NCBI GenBank assembly: GCA_963542625.1
Contig: CAUTXO010000012.1
Span: forward strand, 1 to 36,933
DNA length: 36,933 bases
Direction of reading: 5' to 3'
Origin: CAUTXO01 sp963542625
GTDB taxonomy: Bacteria > Campylobacterota > Campylobacteria > Campylobacterales > SZUA-545
In this document: positions 6,536-15,890 of the stretch, piece after piece
Layout: the number at the start of each line of letters is the position of its first letter
Position numbering within the stretch: the first letter of the stretch is position 1
Made by a program: the position numbers and the translations under genes
Notes under the pieces: model-generated
The model's input: only the letters and a program-made list of their open reading frames with translations
Told to the model about the DNA's origin: nothing
Database searches by the model: none

Positions 6536-9266
6536 CGCTAAAGATCTTTTGCGGCATTGTTACTATCCTTTTAATAATGTTTGCGGGGTAGCCCAGTATT
6601 TCTTGCGTTACTTTTGTGTTTATGATTGGCTTTCTAAGTGTGCCTTCGATTTTTAGCGTCGTGCCGATTGTTTTTTCTTTGTCTAGCAAGATGTAGCCAA
6701 ACACGGGGATCTTGCTAATTAGATTGCTTAGATCTTTAATGGTATTCACGCTTAGGATTAAGTCTATTTTGTTTGTGTTTATATCCACCGTGCCTTGCCC
6801 GATGATGTCTGTATTTATGCCAATTAAGCGCAAGGTTTTAATGAAGATCACGCCGCGCGCGTAGTAAAAATCCACCACGCCTTCTTTGATCTCATAGCCC
6901 TCTTGCGTAAAGCCCGGGCTTTTAAAGCGGATAAGCGCTGGGACGGTGTTTAGGAGCGCTACGATATTCATCGCCGCCGCGCCTTCTTTTAGGTTGATGT
7001 TTTTTATCCTTGCTATGCCGTAGATCTCCTTTGTATCAAAAGCGCCGTTTGCCATTAGGCTAAGGCTGCCGCCGCCGTCTAAAACTTTGGACGAAAACAG
7101 CCCGCTAACGGTGCTTGCTGGCAAATTTTTCACGCTTAGCACAAAGCCATCGCCTTGCTTTTTGGCAAAGATCCTGCCGCCGCCGCTTTTGTAATCAATG
7201 GTCGTTAGGTGTTTGTCGTTAAAAATATAAAACCAATCAGATCTTAGAGTTTTGCTCTCGTAGCTTAGGTTTGTTTTAAAGCCCGTTATTTTTGTTTTTT
7301 TACCGCTGCCCACGCCGCCACCACCCTTGCTCTTTTCTAGGAGCTTGTAAAAATGTGTGATGTCAAGATCGGCGTTATTAATGTAGATCTCGTTTTGCGC
7401 GCTCGTTATTTTGGCGTTGATGGCGTTATTTAGCGCCACGCGCGCCGCGCCGCCTTTTTTGTCTATTCTGACGCTAAGATCTTGAACGTTTTTGCCGCCC
7501 CTAGATAAAAAACTCTTTTCATAGCTTAGATCTAGCCGTGATGCGAGCGCGCCTTTTTTGCCGCTAGCCTTTGCCGCGCCACCTTTTAGGCTTGCTTCTT
7601 TTAAAAACGGCGATAGCTCGATGAGCTTTTCTAGCCCCATTTTTAGCTCATAAGCCCCGTCTTTTAGCGCAAAATTCACATCAAGCGCGCTAGATCTAAC
7701 GCTCAAGCCCCGCCGCCAGTCTATGATTAGATCTAGCCCCTTTTTTCTAAGATCCAAAAGGTAGGCGTCTAAAAAATCAAAGTCTTGAAAATACACGCTC
7801 GACGTGATTTGCTTGTTTTTGTAAAGCCCGTCCATTTTAAACGCCGCGTCTTCGTTTGCGCTAAGCGCCGCCACTGCGCTAGCTTGCACCTTTTGCCCCG
7901 TTTTTTCTATCGCTAGGCTCTTAAAAAACACGTCAAAGCCCTCAATCTGCGTCAGCGCGTTTTGTAGCTGTGCGCTAAGATCTATGCTCACGTCATCTCT
8001 TGCGGGGTTTATGAATACATCAACGCTAGCTCTGCTTGTGCCGCTTTGTTGGTCTATGCCAAGATCCACGTCATAAGCGCGCGCGATGTCAAAAAACGTC
8101 TTGTCTAGCATTTCTTGCGTTTTGGCGCTAACTTTTACTTGCGGCTCGTCACTAGAAATGCTGTCAATATCCACCGCTAGATCTAGCATTTTGCCCGCGT
8201 ATGTAGATCCAGGCGCTTTGATATGGACGGCTTCATTTTTAATCAGCAAGCGCACAGCAGGCGAGAGCGCAGGCGGCAAGGCTTCATTAAACGTCGTTTC
8301 AACGTTATTAATCAAACCGTCGATGAAAAAATACTTCGTGTCAAAGTCGAGCGTGCCAAGATCTAAGCGCATATCAAGGGCTTTTAGGAAGTAGTCTTGC
8401 GAGCGCGGGAATTTGTAGATCCAGTCTTTTGTGATGCGGCTTAGCGGCTGAACTTCTATTATTTTTTTAATCGAGCTAGCATAGACGTTTCTAAAATGTG
8501 CTTCAAGCACGCCGCCAGCCGTGATAGATCCGCTAGCGTCGCCCCTTAGATCTAGGGCGCGGGCGGTGGCAAAAAAATCCAGCCGCTTGGCAAAAAAATC
8601 GTATTTTAAAATGGTGCTGTTGCTTGAATAATCAAAGTTTTTATACCGCAGTTTGGCGTCGTAAATAAAGGCTTCGGCGCGCTTTTGGCTCCCTTTTAGG
8701 TTTAGCCCTAGCTTGCCGTAAATGCTTTTTAGGTTAATTTGCCCGTCGTAGGTAAGATCTTTTAGGTTTAGGTTGATGTTGCCGCTTGAATTTATGCGGT
8801 AGTTTTTGTATCTAGCGCCGCCTAGCGCGATGTTTATGCTTGGCTCGTTCCAGCCGACTCTTAGCTTTACGTCTAGATCTTTAGATCTTACTTCAAGGTT
8901 ATTGCCGTGAAAATTCACGCTGTAATGCTCGCCGCCAAGCTCAAGATCTGCTACTTCTATTTTGTCAAAAAAATACGAGATGAAAAACAGCCGCTTTGCA
9001 AGGCGGATCTTATCCACCGCGCCCGCACCGCTCGCGCCCGCATTTTGCGCCCCGTTTGATGGCAAAACAACGAGCTTATCAGCGCTAAGATCTATCTTGG
9101 AATTTAGCTTGGCTTGGATTTTATGGATTTGTATATTTCCGATCTGTATAATCTTGATTTCAAAACCAAAGAAAAGTGCAACGGTGATCATAACAGACGT
9201 CAAAAAAACGACCACAAACAAAACAAATATCGCGTTTCTTGCCGCTAGGATTGTCTTTTTTATCAT
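6528..9266 (-). CDS. AsmA/YhdP-like envelope protein (DUF3971 type)
   Basis: A 912-residue protein with one N-terminal membrane segment (about residues 11-35, NAIFVLFVVVFLTSV) and a long, beta-rich, repetitive periplasmic part. The last 200 residues (ARIKNINLKEGAAAMNI ... INTDIIGQGTVDINTNKID ... IPVFGYILLDKEKTIGTTLK) match the C-terminal domain of YhdP/AsmA-type proteins, thought to move phospholipids between the membranes or otherwise support the outer membrane. A glycine-rich linker (GGGGVGSGKK) lies mid-protein. The ribosome binding site is weak. Its 5' end overlaps the probable 5' end of mltG on the other strand. The gene contains 18 AGATCT sites by hand count, far above expectation. The exact substrate is unknown. 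Confidence 0.75.
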   Translation of the reverse strand: MIKKTILAARNAIFVLFVVVFLTSVMITVALFFGFEIKIIQIGNIQIHKIQAKLNSKIDLSADKLVVLPSNGAQNAGASGAGAVDKIRLAKRLFFISYFFDKIEVADLELGGEHYSVNFHGNNLEVRSKDLDVKLRVGWNEPSINIALGGARYKNYRINSSGNINLNLKDLTYDGQINLKSIYGKLGLNLKGSQKRAEAFIYDAKLRYKNFDYSSNSTILKYDFFAKRLDFFATARALDLRGDASGSITAGGVLEAHFRNVYASSIKKIIEVQPLSRITKDWIYKFPRSQDYFLKALDMRLDLGTLDFDTKYFFIDGLINNVETTFNEALPPALSPAVRLLIKNEAVHIKAPGSTYAGKMLDLAVDIDSISSDEPQVKVSAKTQEMLDKTFFDIARAYDVDLGIDQQSGTSRASVDVFINPARDDVSIDLSAQLQNALTQIEGFDVFFKSLAIEKTGQKVQASAVAALSANEDAAFKMDGLYKNKQITSSVYFQDFDFLDAYLLDLRKKGLDLIIDWRRGLSVRSSALDVNFALKDGAYELKMGLEKLIELSPFLKEASLKGGAAKASGKKGALASRLDLSYEKSFLSRGGKNVQDLSVRIDKKGGAARVALNNAINAKITSAQNEIYINNADLDITHFYKLLEKSKGGGGVGSGKKTKITGFKTNLSYESKTLRSDWFYIFNDKHLTTIDYKSGGGRIFAKKQGDGFVLSVKNLPASTVSGLFSSKVLDGGGSLSLMANGAFDTKEIYGIARIKNINLKEGAAAMNIVALLNTVPALIRFKSPGFTQEGYEIKEGVVDFYYARGVIFIKTLRLIGINTDIIGQGTVDINTNKIDLILSVNTIKDLSNLISKIPVFGYILLDKEKTIGTTLKIEGTLRKPIINTKVTQEILGYPANIIKRIVTMPQKIFSDE

Positions 9267-10149
9267 AATTTCTTTGCTGTTTTACTTGAATTTACCCCAA
9301 GAAACAAAGCCCGTTGTTTTCATTCCTAAAGGATCTACAAAAAGTATTTTAGCGGATCTTAACAAAAAGGGTTACGACCTAAACGCGCTTGATTACTTGA
9401 TTTTGCGCGCGCTTGGCTACCCGCAAAACGGCTGGCTAGATTTTAAGAGTGAGCGCATAACAAAGGGCGCGCTGCTATATTTTCTCCTGCATTCAAAGGC
9501 GGCGCTGCGTGAAGTTACGCTAATCCCGGGCGAGACGACCTACTTTGTGCTAAAGCAGCTCTCTGCAAGCTTTGGCTTAGATCTAAGGGCGCTTTTTTTT
9601 GAATATTACCGCCAAATTGACATTGACGAGGGCTTTTTTGCCCCCAATACGTATAAGATCCCGCTTGGAATTAGCGCAAGGGATCTAATCGCGCTTTTAA
9701 AAAAACACGCGCTGGATTTTCACGGATCTTTAGCGCGTGAGCTTTACGGTGCTTATGAGCCAGGGAAGTGGTTTAAGCTTGTTACGATGGCGTCTGTTGT
9801 TCAAAAAGAAGCAGCTAGCACGCAAGAAATGCCGCTTGTGGCATCTGTGATTAGCAACCGCTTGCGGATTGGAATGCCGCTGCAAATGGACGGCGCGCTA
9901 AATTACGGCCGCTTTTCGCACACAAAAATCACGCCGCAAATGATTAAAACAAACTCAAGCTCTTACAATACCTATAAAAATAAGGGGCTACCAAACGCGC
10001 CTGTGTGTCTCACAAGCCCTGAAGCAATCCGCGCGGCATTTGCGCCCGCGCAGACGGACTATTTATTTTTTGTGCGCACGGGCAAGCACGAGCACAGTTT
10101 TTCCAAAACTTTTGACGAGCACCGCAAAAATTTTGACCGCTTTAAATGA
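9184..10149 (+). CDS. mltG: Endolytic murein transglycosylase MltG
   Basis: MltG (YceG) cuts nascent glycan strands in the periplasm and sets peptidoglycan chain length. The product, about 321 residues, has a membrane anchor (IVFFIIISLLFYL), then EGFFAPNTYKIP, the catalytic Glu in MASVVQKEAAS (about residue 209), VISNRLRIGMPLQMDGALNYG and the closing block PEAIRAAFAP...DYLFFV, in family order. The start is uncertain. No in-frame ATG lies near the anchor. GTG at 9184 gives a normal short cytoplasmic tail but overlaps the divergent yhdP-like gene by 83 bp, whereas TTG at 9274 would cut into the anchor. An ATG at 8962 lies deep inside the opposite gene and is unlikely. It is followed by icd after 38 bases. 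Confidence 0.85.
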   Translation: MIITDVKKTTTNKTNIAFLAARIVFFIIISLLFYLNLPQETKPVVFIPKGSTKSILADLNKKGYDLNALDYLILRALGYPQNGWLDFKSERITKGALLYFLLHSKAALREVTLIPGETTYFVLKQLSASFGLDLRALFFEYYRQIDIDEGFFAPNTYKIPLGISARDLIALLKKHALDFHGSLARELYGAYEPGKWFKLVTMASVVQKEAASTQEMPLVASVISNRLRIGMPLQMDGALNYGRFSHTKITPQMIKTNSSSYNTYKNKGLPNAPVCLTSPEAIRAAFAPAQTDYLFFVRTGKHEHSFSKTFDEHRKNFDRFK

Positions 10150-10187
10150 AAAAATTAGTATATTTACGCACAGTTTAGGAGTGAAAA

Positions 10188-12362
10188 ATGAAAATTACTT
10201 GGACCAAAACAGACGAAGCGCCGCTGCTTGCTTCTTATTCTTTAGTGCCTATTGTTAGGGCGTTTTTAAAAACCGCTGGCATTGAGCTAGAAATTAAGGA
10301 CATTTCTTTAGCGGGTAGGATCTTAGGCGAGTTTGGCGGAAAGCCTAAAGATCTTGACTGGCTAGGGCAAGAAGTTATGCGAGAGAGCGCAAACATCATC
10401 AAGCTGCCAAATATTTCCGCGAGTGTGCCGCAACTAAAAGCCGCCATTGCCGAGCTGCAAAAAAAGGGCTTTAGCGTGCCTGACTTTCCCGACGCGCCCG
10501 TTAGCGACCAAGAAAAAGACATCGCCGCTAGGTATAAAAAGATCTTAGGCTCGGCGGTTAATCCCGTTTTGCGTATGGGAAACTCTGACCGCCGCGCGCC
10601 AAATTCAGTAAAAAACTACGCCAAGGCGCACCCGCATTCAATGGGCGAGTGGCAAAAGGGCAGCCGCTCGGGCGTTTTCACTATGACAAGCGGGGATTTT
10701 AGGGCAAACGAGCAATCCGCGCTCATTCAAAACGATGGCACGCTCACAATCACGGCGCATTATGAAAACGGCGCTAGCGAGATCTTAGGCAAAAAGGCGG
10801 TTAAAAAAAATAGCATTGCCGACGCTACCTTTATGAGTATGAGCGCGCTTGAAGAGTTTTTAGAAGCCGCCGTGCAAGAAGCCGCCAAACGCGACGTGCT
10901 TTTTAGCCTGCATTTAAAAGCCACGATGATGAAAGCTAGCGATCCCGTTATTTTTGGCGCGGGCGTGCGGGTGTTTTATAAAAACGTCATCGCCAAACAC
11001 GCAAAAACGCTCTTAGATCTTGGCGTGAATTTTAACAACGGGCTTGGGGATCTCTACGCTAAGGCTGCTGCGCCAGAATTTAGCCAGATCTTAGCCGACT
11101 TTGAAAACGAGCCAAAAAACCGCGCGCGTGTGGCGATGGTAAATGCCACAAAAACAAACTTCCACGTCCCAAGCGACGTGATTATAGACGCGTCAATGCC
11201 TGCTGCCATTCGCGCGGGTGGCAAGCAATGGGATAAAGACGGCGCACCGCACGACGCGCTTTTTGTAATTCCTGATAGCACCTACGCGCCGCTTTATGAT
11301 GAAACGATTAAATACTGCCAAGAAACAGGCGCGCTAGATCCAGCCACGATGGGAAGCGTTAGCAATGTAGGGCTGATGGCAGAAAAGGCTGAAGAGTATG
11401 GCTCGCACCCGACGACCTTTGTTCTAAAAGCTCCCGCGCGCGTGGTGGTTACAAACGAAGCGGGCGATGAGATCTTCTCTAGCCGTCAAACGCAAGCGGG
11501 CGACATTTACCGTATGTGTTTTGTAACTGATACCGCCGTGAAAGATTGGGTGGCGCTTGCCGTGCGGCGTGCGCGTTCATCGCAAACAAAGGCGGTGTTT
11601 TGGCTAGATGATGACCGCGCGCATACACGCGTGCTTAAAGAACGCGTTTTGATGTATCTAAAGGAGCAAGACTTATCGGGCGTGGATCTAGAGATCTTAG
11701 GCACGGCGCAAGCGGCAAGGCTTAGTATCGAACGCGCGCGCGCAGGGCTTGATACGATCTCCGTAACGGGCAACGTGCTACGCGATTACAATACAGATCT
11801 TTACCCTATTTTAGAAGTTGGCACGAGCGCAAAAATGCTTTCAATCGTCCCGCTCATCGCAGGTGGTGGGCTGTATGAAACGGGCGCGGGCGGTAGTGCG
11901 CCGCGGCTTGTTACGCAGCTTTTAGAGGAAAATCACTTGCGTTGGGATTCTTTGGGCGAGTTTTTAGCCCTTGCGCCATCGCTAGAGCAAGCAAGCACAG
12001 CGGGTAATTCTAAGGCTAGCGTGCTGGCAAAGTGCTTAGATCTTGCCACGCAGGATCTCCTAAATGCCGACAAAGCGCCAAAGAAAAACGCGGGCGAGCT
12101 AGACAACCGCGGCAGCCATTTTTACCTTGCGCTTTACTGGGCGAAGCATTTAGCCGAGCAGACCCAAGACGCAGATCTAAGGGGCATTTTTGCGGGTGTC
12201 TCAAAGCAGCTTGCGGCAAATGAAGCGCAGATCGTTGGCGAGCTAAACGCCGTGCAAGGGGAGCCAGCAGATCTTGGCGGGTATTATTTGCCAGATGACG
12301 CGCTAACAGAAGCCGTTATGCGCCCAAGTGCAACTTTTAATACAATAATAAACGACCTTTAA
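10188..12362 (+). CDS. icd: Isocitrate dehydrogenase (NADP), monomeric type
   Basis: Oxidatively decarboxylates isocitrate to 2-oxoglutarate. The 724-residue length and sequence identify the monomeric (IDH-II) family and not the roughly 420-residue dimeric one. Diagnostic segments are NSDRRAPNSVKNYAKAHPHS (substrate loop with the conserved serine), DGAPHDALFVIPDSTYAPLY, GSVSNVGLMAEKAEEYGSHP and FWLDDDRAHTRVL near the cofactor site. The ATG at 10188 has a clear AGGAG ribosome binding site. It is the first TCA gene of the run icd-mdh-fumC-sucC-sucD. The next gene follows after 11 bases. Confidence 0.95.
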   Translation: MKITWTKTDEAPLLASYSLVPIVRAFLKTAGIELEIKDISLAGRILGEFGGKPKDLDWLGQEVMRESANIIKLPNISASVPQLKAAIAELQKKGFSVPDFPDAPVSDQEKDIAARYKKILGSAVNPVLRMGNSDRRAPNSVKNYAKAHPHSMGEWQKGSRSGVFTMTSGDFRANEQSALIQNDGTLTITAHYENGASEILGKKAVKKNSIADATFMSMSALEEFLEAAVQEAAKRDVLFSLHLKATMMKASDPVIFGAGVRVFYKNVIAKHAKTLLDLGVNFNNGLGDLYAKAAAPEFSQILADFENEPKNRARVAMVNATKTNFHVPSDVIIDASMPAAIRAGGKQWDKDGAPHDALFVIPDSTYAPLYDETIKYCQETGALDPATMGSVSNVGLMAEKAEEYGSHPTTFVLKAPARVVVTNEAGDEIFSSRQTQAGDIYRMCFVTDTAVKDWVALAVRRARSSQTKAVFWLDDDRAHTRVLKERVLMYLKEQDLSGVDLEILGTAQAARLSIERARAGLDTISVTGNVLRDYNTDLYPILEVGTSAKMLSIVPLIAGGGLYETGAGGSAPRLVTQLLEENHLRWDSLGEFLALAPSLEQASTAGNSKASVLAKCLDLATQDLLNADKAPKKNAGELDNRGSHFYLALYWAKHLAEQTQDADLRGIFAGVSKQLAANEAQIVGELNAVQGEPADLGGYYLPDDALTEAVMRPSATFNTIINDL

Positions 12363-12373
12363 AAGGAGAAAGA

Positions 12374-13309
12374 ATGGATCAAAAAACAAAAATAAGTGTG
12401 TATGGCGCGGGGAATGTTGGCGCGACGCTTGCGTTTTTGCTAGGCGAGCAGGCGCTAGCCGATGAGGTGGTGGTTATTGATATAGAAGAAAATATCGCGC
12501 AGGGCAAGGGGCTAGACATTCAAGAAGCAATGCCGATTTTTAAAAGTAGCGCAAGTGTAAGGGGCGCTAAAGATCCAAAGGAGATTGAAGGCAGCGCCAT
12601 TGTGGTAATCACAGCGGGCTTTCCTAGGAAGCCTGGTATGAGTAGGGATGACTTGCTCCTAACGAACAAAAAGATCGTGTGGGATATAGGGCAGGATATT
12701 AAAAAATACGCGCCGGGGGCTATCGTAATTGTGGTAACAAACCCGCTTGATGCGATGACTTACGTTGCGCTAAAATCAACGGGCTTTGCCAGAAGCCGCG
12801 TTATTGGAATGGGCGGGATCTTAGACTCAGCGCGAATGTCAGCTTTTATTAGAGAAAAAATCGGCAACGGGCATTATGAAATTTCAACGGCGGTTTTAGG
12901 CGGCCACGGGGATCTTATGGTGCCGCTTATTAATTATTGCAAAATTTCAGGCAAGCCGCTTGGCGACTTTTTAAGCAAGGGCGATATTGACGCCATCGTC
13001 GAGCGCACAAAAAATGGCGGCGCGGAGATCGTTGGCTACCTAAAAACAGGCTCGGCTTATTACGCGCCCGCGTCGTCGGTCGTGCTTATGTGCAAAAGCA
13101 TTCTAGGCGACGAGCAAAAGGTCTATCCGTGCAGCGTAATGCTAGAGGGCGAATACGGCGCGAGCGATACCGTCGGCGGCGTTATGGTCTCTCTTGGCAT
13201 TAACGGCGTAGAAAAAATCGTAGAAATTGAGCTTGGCGCGGACGAAAAGGCGGCGTTTGAGGCGTCTGTAAATAAAACAAAACAAATGATAGAAGTGGTA
13301 AGGAATTAA
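12374..13309 (+). CDS. mdh: Malate dehydrogenase (NAD)
   Basis: A 311-residue member of the lactate/malate dehydrogenase family. The Rossmann loop is GAGNVGA (11-17) and the cofactor-selecting acid is Asp36 in VVVID, indicating NAD. The substrate loop FPRKPGMSRDD carries two arginines (85 and 91), as in malate enzymes, where lactate dehydrogenases have Gln. The catalytic His178 is in GGHGD. It interconverts malate and oxaloacetate in the cytoplasm. The ATG follows a strong AAAGGAG site. With the membrane-bound Mqo-like gene at 2391, the organism has two ways to form oxaloacetate; in the reductive direction Mdh could feed FumC, next door. Confidence 0.93.
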   Translation: MDQKTKISVYGAGNVGATLAFLLGEQALADEVVVIDIEENIAQGKGLDIQEAMPIFKSSASVRGAKDPKEIEGSAIVVITAGFPRKPGMSRDDLLLTNKKIVWDIGQDIKKYAPGAIVIVVTNPLDAMTYVALKSTGFARSRVIGMGGILDSARMSAFIREKIGNGHYEISTAVLGGHGDLMVPLINYCKISGKPLGDFLSKGDIDAIVERTKNGGAEIVGYLKTGSAYYAPASSVVLMCKSILGDEQKVYPCSVMLEGEYGASDTVGGVMVSLGINGVEKIVEIELGADEKAAFEASVNKTKQMIEVVRN

Positions 13310-13310
13310 T

Positions 13311-14708
13311 ATGGATTTTAGAATAGAAAAAGACACAATGGGCGAGATGAAAGTCCCAAACGACAAATACTGGGCGGCGCAAACGCAAAGAAGCTATGAA
13401 AATTTTAAAATCGGCGAAGAAAAAATGCCGCGTAAAATCATCGAAGCCTTTGCCTACCTAAAAAAGGCTTGCGCCATTGCGAATTTTGACTTAGAGCGCC
13501 TAAGCCAAGAGAAAAAAGACGCCATAAGCACCGCGTGCGATGAGGTCCTAAGCGGCAAGCTAGATGGCAACTTCCCGCTTGTGGTGTGGCAAACGGGCAG
13601 CGGAACGCAATCTAATATGAACGTCAATGAAGTTTTAGCCAACCGCGCCACCGAGATCTTAGGTAAGGATTTCCGCACAGAAAAGCTAGTCCATCCAAAC
13701 GATGACGTCAATAAAGGTCAAAGCTCAAACGACACCTACCCAACCGCGATGAGAATTGCCTTTGTGATTGAAGTGGTGAATAATCTTATCCCCGCGATTA
13801 AAAAGCTAAGATCCACGCTTGATGAAAAGTCAAAGCGCTTTGAAAATCTTGTAAAGATCGGGCGCACGCACCTAATGGACGCCACGCCGCTGACGCTAGG
13901 GCAAGAGATAAGCGGCTACGTTTTTATGCTGGATAAGTCGCTAAGCCAGATTCTAAAGGCGGTTGATGACTTGCAAGAGCTAGCAATCGGCGGCACGGCT
14001 GTTGGCACGGGGATCAACTCTCATCCCAATTGCTCTAATATGGTAAGCGAGATCTTAAATAAGATCTGCCCGCAAAATTACGGCTTTAGATCTCATCCAA
14101 ATAAATTCCACTCCCTAACAAGCCACGATGGCGAGGTTTTTCTAAGCGGCGCGCTAAAAGGGCTAGCGGCAAACCTAATGAAAATGGCAAACGACATTCG
14201 CTGGCTCTCATCTGGCCCACGTTGCGGCATTGGCGAGCTTAGTATCCCCGCAAATGAGCCTGGCAGCTCCATTATGCCCGGCAAGGTTAATCCAACGCAA
14301 GCCGAGCAAGTTACAATGGTAGCCGTGCAGGTAATGGGAAATGACGCCGCCATAGGCTTTGCCGCAAGCCAAGGCAACTTTGAGCTAAACGTGTTTAAGC
14401 CCGTTATTGCCTACAACCTTTTGCAGTCAATCAAGCTCCTTGCGGACAGTATGTATAGCTTTAACGACAATTGCGCGGTAGGGCTTGAAGCAAACGAAAA
14501 GGTCATTAAAAAATTCTTAAACGAGTCGCTTATGCTAGTTACGGCGCTTAACCCGCACATCGGCTACGAAAAGGCGGCAAAAATCGCCAAAACCGCACAC
14601 GAAAACGGGACGACGCTAAAAGAAGAAGCGATTAACTTAGGCTTTTTAACCGAAGAAGAATTTAATATGTTCGTCGTCCCTGAGAATATGATAAAACCAA
14701 AGGAATAG
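13311..14708 (+). CDS. fumC: Class II fumarate hydratase
   Basis: A 465-residue fumarase C that hydrates fumarate to malate without an iron-sulfur cluster. Family signatures are all present: GSGTQSNMNVNEVLANRA, GRTHLMDATPLTLGQE, GTAVGTGINSHP and the mobile catalytic loop GSSIMPGKVNPTQAEQ with Ser319. The ATG lies one base after the mdh stop and uses the AAGGAA inside the mdh end, so coupling is likely. From memory, C. jejuni encodes fumC elsewhere and has sucC directly after mdh, so fumC in this position is a local difference. The stop is followed by the sucC TTG after one base. Confidence 0.95.
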   Translation: MDFRIEKDTMGEMKVPNDKYWAAQTQRSYENFKIGEEKMPRKIIEAFAYLKKACAIANFDLERLSQEKKDAISTACDEVLSGKLDGNFPLVVWQTGSGTQSNMNVNEVLANRATEILGKDFRTEKLVHPNDDVNKGQSSNDTYPTAMRIAFVIEVVNNLIPAIKKLRSTLDEKSKRFENLVKIGRTHLMDATPLTLGQEISGYVFMLDKSLSQILKAVDDLQELAIGGTAVGTGINSHPNCSNMVSEILNKICPQNYGFRSHPNKFHSLTSHDGEVFLSGALKGLAANLMKMANDIRWLSSGPRCGIGELSIPANEPGSSIMPGKVNPTQAEQVTMVAVQVMGNDAAIGFAASQGNFELNVFKPVIAYNLLQSIKLLADSMYSFNDNCAVGLEANEKVIKKFLNESLMLVTALNPHIGYEKAAKIAKTAHENGTTLKEEAINLGFLTEEEFNMFVVPENMIKPKE

Positions 14709-14709
14709 C

Positions 14710-15882
14710 TTGAATATACACGAATACCAAGCAAAGGGTATTTTTGAGAGTATGGGCTTGCCAACGGCGGGCGGTATGGTTGCCTTTAGCGTTGATGAAG
14801 CAATGGACGCGGCTAAAGCGCTAGGCGGGCGCGCGTGGGCTGTTAAGGCGCAGATCCACGCGGGCGGGCGCGGGCTTGGCGGGGGAGTGAAAATCGCGCA
14901 TTCGGTTGAAGAAGTGGGCGAATATGCCGCTAAGATCTTGGGTATGCAGCTAATCACCGCGCAAACGCCGCCTGAGGGCAAAAAGGTGCTAAAGCTTTAT
15001 ATAGAGCGGGGCGTGGAGATTAAGCGCGAGCTGTATCTTTGCGTGCTGATGGATAGGACGGCTGAAATGCCCGTTATGCTAGCCTCAGGCTTTGGCGGCA
15101 GCCGCATTGAAGAAACGGCGCTTGCTATGCCGCAAGAAATTTTGAAAGTGCATATAGACCCGCTCATTGGCTTTAAGCCCTACCACGCGCGCGAGCTAGG
15201 CTTTGGGCTGGGGCTAGAAAAGGACGAGACCGCGGCGTTTTATAACTTTGCCAAAACGCTTTACGATGTTTTTGTGGCAAAAGACGCGGATCTTATAGAG
15301 ATAAACCCGCTTGTTAAAACCGCTAGCGGGGCGTTTTTGGCGCTTGATGCAAAGATTAGCTTTGATGATAACGCGCTTTTTCGCCATCCAGAGATCGCGG
15401 CGCTAAGGGATCTAAGCGAAGAAGAGCCGATAGAAGCGCTGGCAAAAATAGCGAACATTTCTTACATCAAGCTAGATGGCAACGTTGGTTGTATGGTAAA
15501 TGGCGCGGGGCTTGCGATGGCGACGATGGATATTATCAAGCACGAGGGCGGGCAGCCGGCGAATTTTTTAGACGTGGGCGGCGGCGCGGATAAAAACACC
15601 GTTGCCAAGGGGCTTGAGATAATCTTAAAAGATCCTAACGTTAAGGCTATTTTTGTGAATATTTTTGGCGGGATTGTGCGTTGCGACCGCGTGGCAAACG
15701 GCATTGTAGAAGCAGCAAGGCTCATAAACATAGCCGTCCCCGTCGTCATCAGGCTTGATGGGACAAACGTTCAAGAAGCAAGAGAGATCCTAAGCGGGGC
15801 GAATTTGCAGAACCTTATTGTGGCAAGCAGCCTAGAAGACGGCGCAAAAAAGGCCGTTCTTGCCGCGCGCGGTGGCGTTTAG
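14710..15882 (+). CDS. sucC: Succinyl-CoA synthetase beta subunit
   Basis: The 390-residue beta subunit binds ADP and succinate; with SucD it converts succinyl-CoA to succinate and makes a nucleoside triphosphate. The ATP-grasp fold begins at MNIHEYQAKGIFE and includes AQIHAGGRGLGGGVK; the C-terminal ligase domain has GNVGCMVNGAGLAMATMD, FLDVGGGAD and NIFGGIVRCD. The start is TTG at 14710, supported by an AAAGGA ribosome binding site five bases upstream inside the fumC end; no ATG is available near the conserved N-terminus. sucD follows after 8 bases. Confidence 0.95.
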   Translation: MNIHEYQAKGIFESMGLPTAGGMVAFSVDEAMDAAKALGGRAWAVKAQIHAGGRGLGGGVKIAHSVEEVGEYAAKILGMQLITAQTPPEGKKVLKLYIERGVEIKRELYLCVLMDRTAEMPVMLASGFGGSRIEETALAMPQEILKVHIDPLIGFKPYHARELGFGLGLEKDETAAFYNFAKTLYDVFVAKDADLIEINPLVKTASGAFLALDAKISFDDNALFRHPEIAALRDLSEEEPIEALAKIANISYIKLDGNVGCMVNGAGLAMATMDIIKHEGGQPANFLDVGGGADKNTVAKGLEIILKDPNVKAIFVNIFGGIVRCDRVANGIVEAARLINIAVPVVIRLDGTNVQEAREILSGANLQNLIVASSLEDGAKKAVLAARGGV

Positions 15883-15890
15883 GAGAGCGT

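Noticed and set aside
8962..9183. Long N-terminal extension of MltG from ATG 8962
   Set aside because: It is antisense to conserved yhdP-like coding sequence and the family N-terminus is only a short tail before the membrane anchor.
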